Assembly (NCBI GenBank): GCA_958450365.1
Contig: CAUEEP010000750.1
Location: forward strand, 1 to 64,000
DNA: 64,000 bases
Direction of reading: 5' to 3'
Source: Mesorhabditis belari
Taxonomy: Eukaryota > Nematoda > Chromadorea > Rhabditida > Rhabditidae
Shown one piece after another: positions 61,004-64,000 of this stretch. The position numbers and the translations under genes were made by a program. The notes under the pieces were generated by a model, which ran no database searches, had not been told where the DNA came from, and saw only the letters and a list, made by a program, of their open reading frames with translations. Numbering within the stretch: the first letter of the stretch is position 1; each line of letters starts with the position of its first letter.

Positions 61004-61629
61004 CATTTAATCTTTATTTAAACTATTGTAATTGTGCGGGGTAATAGAAGAAAGAGAAAAACGTGCTTGAATTTCTTTTTTATTTTACAAAGCAAAAGAA
61101 AAATCTCTATGCAAAGAGGTGTTAAATGTTCTTTGAAAGCCTTTTGAACCTTTGAAAACCCTAAATAACCTTAATTTTAACTTAAATAAACTGAAATTGC
61201 CAATTTTACAATGAAAAACCTCCGAGATTAACCAATTCTGCGCCAAAATTTGCAATTTGAATGTATTTTGAACAAGTTATAAGCCCGCAAAGTAGATATT
61301 TTAAAGTTCTTTTCAAGTTTAAAGTTAAAGTTCGTTTAAAAGTTCATTTAAAAGTTCTTTTTAAAGAAATAGCTATTAGCTATAGCTAAAATTTCGATCA
61401 TTTTGTATTAAAGAAGCCCCAATTTCTCCCATTCTTACACTTAATAACAACTTTTTTTTCCTCTTCATCAGCTAATAATGAATTGTAAATGTTAAATTCT
61501 GCAAAGTCGCTATTCGATTTTGGATTTGATTAGAAAATAGGGTTTCTTTTAGATTAAATAATACAAAGATTGTACTAAATCTAGCTATAGAACTGAGAAT
61601 CTTATCTGAACTCAAGGTTTTGACCGATT

Positions 61630-62125
61630 TTCCTTTCGGTTACCGAATTTTCTTTAATAGTAGTTTTCAGCGAGTAGAGTTGATGCTTATTTTCCGGTTT
61701 CCAAGCTTTTGCAGAAGCTCAACACTCTAATCTCCCACTAGATCTCATCGTCAGCTACATTTTCCGATCCCACATCGATAGGTTCTGATAAGCGGTTCTC
61801 GAGATCTCGAGGAATTTAGACAACGATCAGGGTGCACCATTATTAGAGAAGATACGGTAACTAAATGTGCTCAATTACTGAGCATGAACCTCAATTATAT
61901 ATGCCGTATTCTCTCTAATAGTAGTGCACAACGCCGAGCCGAGTTGATGCCTATTTTACGGTTTCCAAGCTTTTGCAGAAGCTCAACACTCAAATCCCCC
62001 ACTAGATCTCATCGTCAGCTACATTTTCCGACCCCACATCGATAGGTTCTGATAAGCGGTTCTCGAGATTTTGAGCAATTTAGACGTTGACCAAGGTGCA
62101 CTACTATTAGAGAGAATTCGGTAAC
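61630..62125. mobile_element. Two foldback MITEs, CTAATAGTAGTGCA family
   Basis: Copies at about 61630-61860 (degraded left end) and 61905-62122, with ends CTCTCTAATAGTAGTGCA and TGCACTACTATTAGAGAG. Same family as 44252-45060. Confidence 0.75.
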
Positions 62126-62548
62126 TAAATTTTAACGGTAACTAACGGTAACTAAATGTGTTCAATTACTGGGCATTAGAATGGAAATTCACAGTTAAAG
62201 AGTTCAAAAATGAAGCGATTCAGGTAAAATCAGCTACAAGATGGTTGTTTCTATAGTCAGACATAAAAAAAGCTAAACAGAAAGGCTTCACACCGACTTC
62301 ACAAGGAATGATAACAGTAGAATGTGGTTAAATGAAATAAGTTGTAGACAATTCAACGCAGAATTTCCGATTCCGAATCTGCTTTTTGTTTTTGCAAAAT
62401 GGCTTCTATAGTTGTCTTCAAAATGGCTTCAAAATGGCACGTGTTTAAAGTTCAAGGTGAAAATGCGAAAATTTGAGATGGGAAAGGGATGCCGGATGGC
62501 TTTATAAGGGATGCCTTTATATCGAATTTCTCGCGGGTCTCTGAGGTG

Positions 62549-62632
62549 GCCGGTTGGTGTAGTGGATAAGATGCCGGTGTACAAAACGACCGACTGAGTT
62601 CTTCGCTCGAGTTCGATTCCTTTCGATGACGA
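62549..62632 (+). pseudogene. tRNA-like sequence
   Basis: GGTTGGTGTAGTGGATAAG (A-box-like) and GAGTTCGATTCC (B box), followed by a T run at 62648-62655. The anticodon arm is irregular. Possible SINE head. Confidence 0.4.
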
Positions 62633-62929
62633 AGTTTTGTTTTGTGTTTTTTTTTATACTGGCTAGACGTAAGGTCGACTATTTCTTTCATTAAAGTGAC
62701 TAATTTCCTCTTAAAAGCTTAACCCATACAGGAAAATTCGGAAAATTCCAAGAATTCTTTGGGAAATCGCAAATGGAAACAAAAATCTCAAGAATTCTAT
62801 TGGAAATCGAAAAGGAAACAAAAGTAAAGCGGTTTTTTCAAATTTTATGTACTTTTTTATGATCAATGTTAAGAAAAAGAAGGTTTTCATCAAAATAAGA
62901 GAAAAAAGAGGTTATTTTGTCTCCAGATT

Positions 62930-63118
62930 AAACACAAAGCCTCCAGATTAAACACAAAGCCTCCAGATTAAACACAAAGCCTCCAGATTAAACACAAAGT
63001 CTCCAGATTAAACACAAAGCCTCCAGATTAAACACAAAGCCTCCAGATTAAACACAAAGCCTCTAGATTAAACACAAAGCCTCCAGATTAAACACAAAGT
63101 CTCCAGATTAATTCTGGA
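62930..63118. repeat. Minisatellite, 20-bp unit CTCCAGATTAAACACAAAGC
   Basis: Nine full copies, very uniform, ending in an inverted fragment (TTCTGGAGACTTT). Confidence 0.95.
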
Positions 63119-63289
63119 GACTTTTTGTTACTCATGCCAAAATGTTAATGTGATATTTTGAGTTAAAAATCAAATTGTTATAGAAAGATTTTCATAAATT
63201 GATCTTAAAACAAGCTAAATGAATATTACTGAATGAATTCATTTATGGAAATATTCTTTGATGAATTAGAAAAAGAATAAGAAGGCAAC

Positions 63290-63835
63290 AAAGTACACGA
63301 AAGTTTTTATCGATGAAATTCTCTTTCTCTTTCTTTTTTTCTAACCTTTTCTAAGCTTTTATTTCATTGAAGAGACTGAAAAGAGAGTTTTCTCTTTCAA
63401 TCTTTCAATGAAAGCTACACGAGGGTGGAATAATTGAGTGAAGAAGAGGGAATGGGAAAGAGGGAAAGGGAAAGAGAAGCTGGGTCGATGATGTGAGTTG
63501 ACCTAGATGGGATTCATGCAGTTATTAATCCCTCAATCTTTTTAATCAAGTTTTTATTGATGAAATTCTTTTCTCTTTCTTCTTTTCTATCCTTTTCTAA
63601 GCTATTATTGTATTGAAGAGACTGAAAAGAGACTAAAAAAAGACTTTTCTCTTTTCTCTTTCAATCTTTCAATGCTAAATGAGAACACTAGGGCGAAAAG
63701 AGACCTTTCTCACCTCATCTTTCGATGCAAGCTACACGAGGGTGAAATAATTGAGTGAAAAAGAGGGAAAGAGAAGCTGGGTCGATGATTTGAGTTGATC
63801 TAGATGGGATTCATGCAGTTATTAATCCTTCAATC
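63290..63835. repeat. Tandem duplication of about 250 bp
   Basis: 63297-63540 and 63547-63830 share TTTTTATCGATGAAATTCT-like starts, GAAGAGACTGAAAAGAGA, GCTACACGAGGGTG and GATGGGATTCATGCAGTTAT. No ORF. 63835-64000 shows nothing. Confidence 0.75.
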
Positions 63836-64000
63836 TTTCAAGCTCAGCTACTTTTTGATTCCATCAACAACTTCTTTCATTTTACTTCTTTTATTCTTAC
63901 AAATTACAAACAATTTGTGTAAGTTTACAGCTTTCACATATTACGGCATTAATTTAGAATTGTTTCGTGCAGTCTATTGTATCAGAAAAAGCAAGAACTT

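Noticed and set aside
60485..61006. 173-codon frame of KAFKELSKLSKSFQ repeats
   Set aside because: Encoded by the GAAAGCTCTT minisatellite; it looks like a coiled coil only because of the repeat.

Overview
The window looks like nuclear DNA of a nematode, most likely a rhabditid. It is AT-rich, the coding introns are often only 42-55 nt with TTTTAG or TTTCAG acceptors, start codons sit just behind strong 3' splice sites (candidate spliced-leader sites), and one gene encodes a nematode-type amidated neuropeptide precursor. I cannot name the species.

Four protein-coding genes can be read exon by exon. All junctions stay in phase on hand reading. (1) A SURF4-type ER cargo receptor, + strand, 3741-8940, 8 exons, 277 aa. 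(2) A citron homologue without a kinase domain, - strand, 17687-10658, 40 exons, about 1,409 aa (coiled coil, C1, PH-like, CNH). It converges on SURF4. (3) A galactokinase, - strand, 28207-19322, 13 exons, 411 aa, whose 1.2 kb of coding sequence is spread over 8.9 kb by introns carrying minisatellites and a Tc1-like element. (4) A secreted neuropeptide precursor with about eight xFSSxFGKR-type units, - strand, 47489-37943, built from repeated symmetric exons separated by introns full of minisatellites. One convincing tRNA gene, tRNA-Phe(GAA) with a 12-nt intron, lies at 35514-35598. The four proteins have unrelated jobs, and I see no operon.

The rest is repeat landscape. 1-3740 holds foldback elements and a SINE nested in a MITE. 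28.25-37.9 kb holds a 2-kb TATATAAG satellite grown inside a MITE, segmental duplications, foldbacks and a 5'-truncated LINE. 47.5-64 kb has no gene I can support: it holds a decayed mariner with perfect terminal repeats, a second SINE copy inside a 74-bp duplication, several copies of one palindromic MITE, at least six minisatellites and many tRNA-like promoter remnants.

The most interesting items are: the modular neuropeptide gene, whose introns all cut the mature peptides at the same Arg codon; two insertions flanked by very long direct repeats (111 bp and 74 bp); a minisatellite whose founding unit is visible in a sister MITE; and a tRNA-like sequence that has become a minisatellite.
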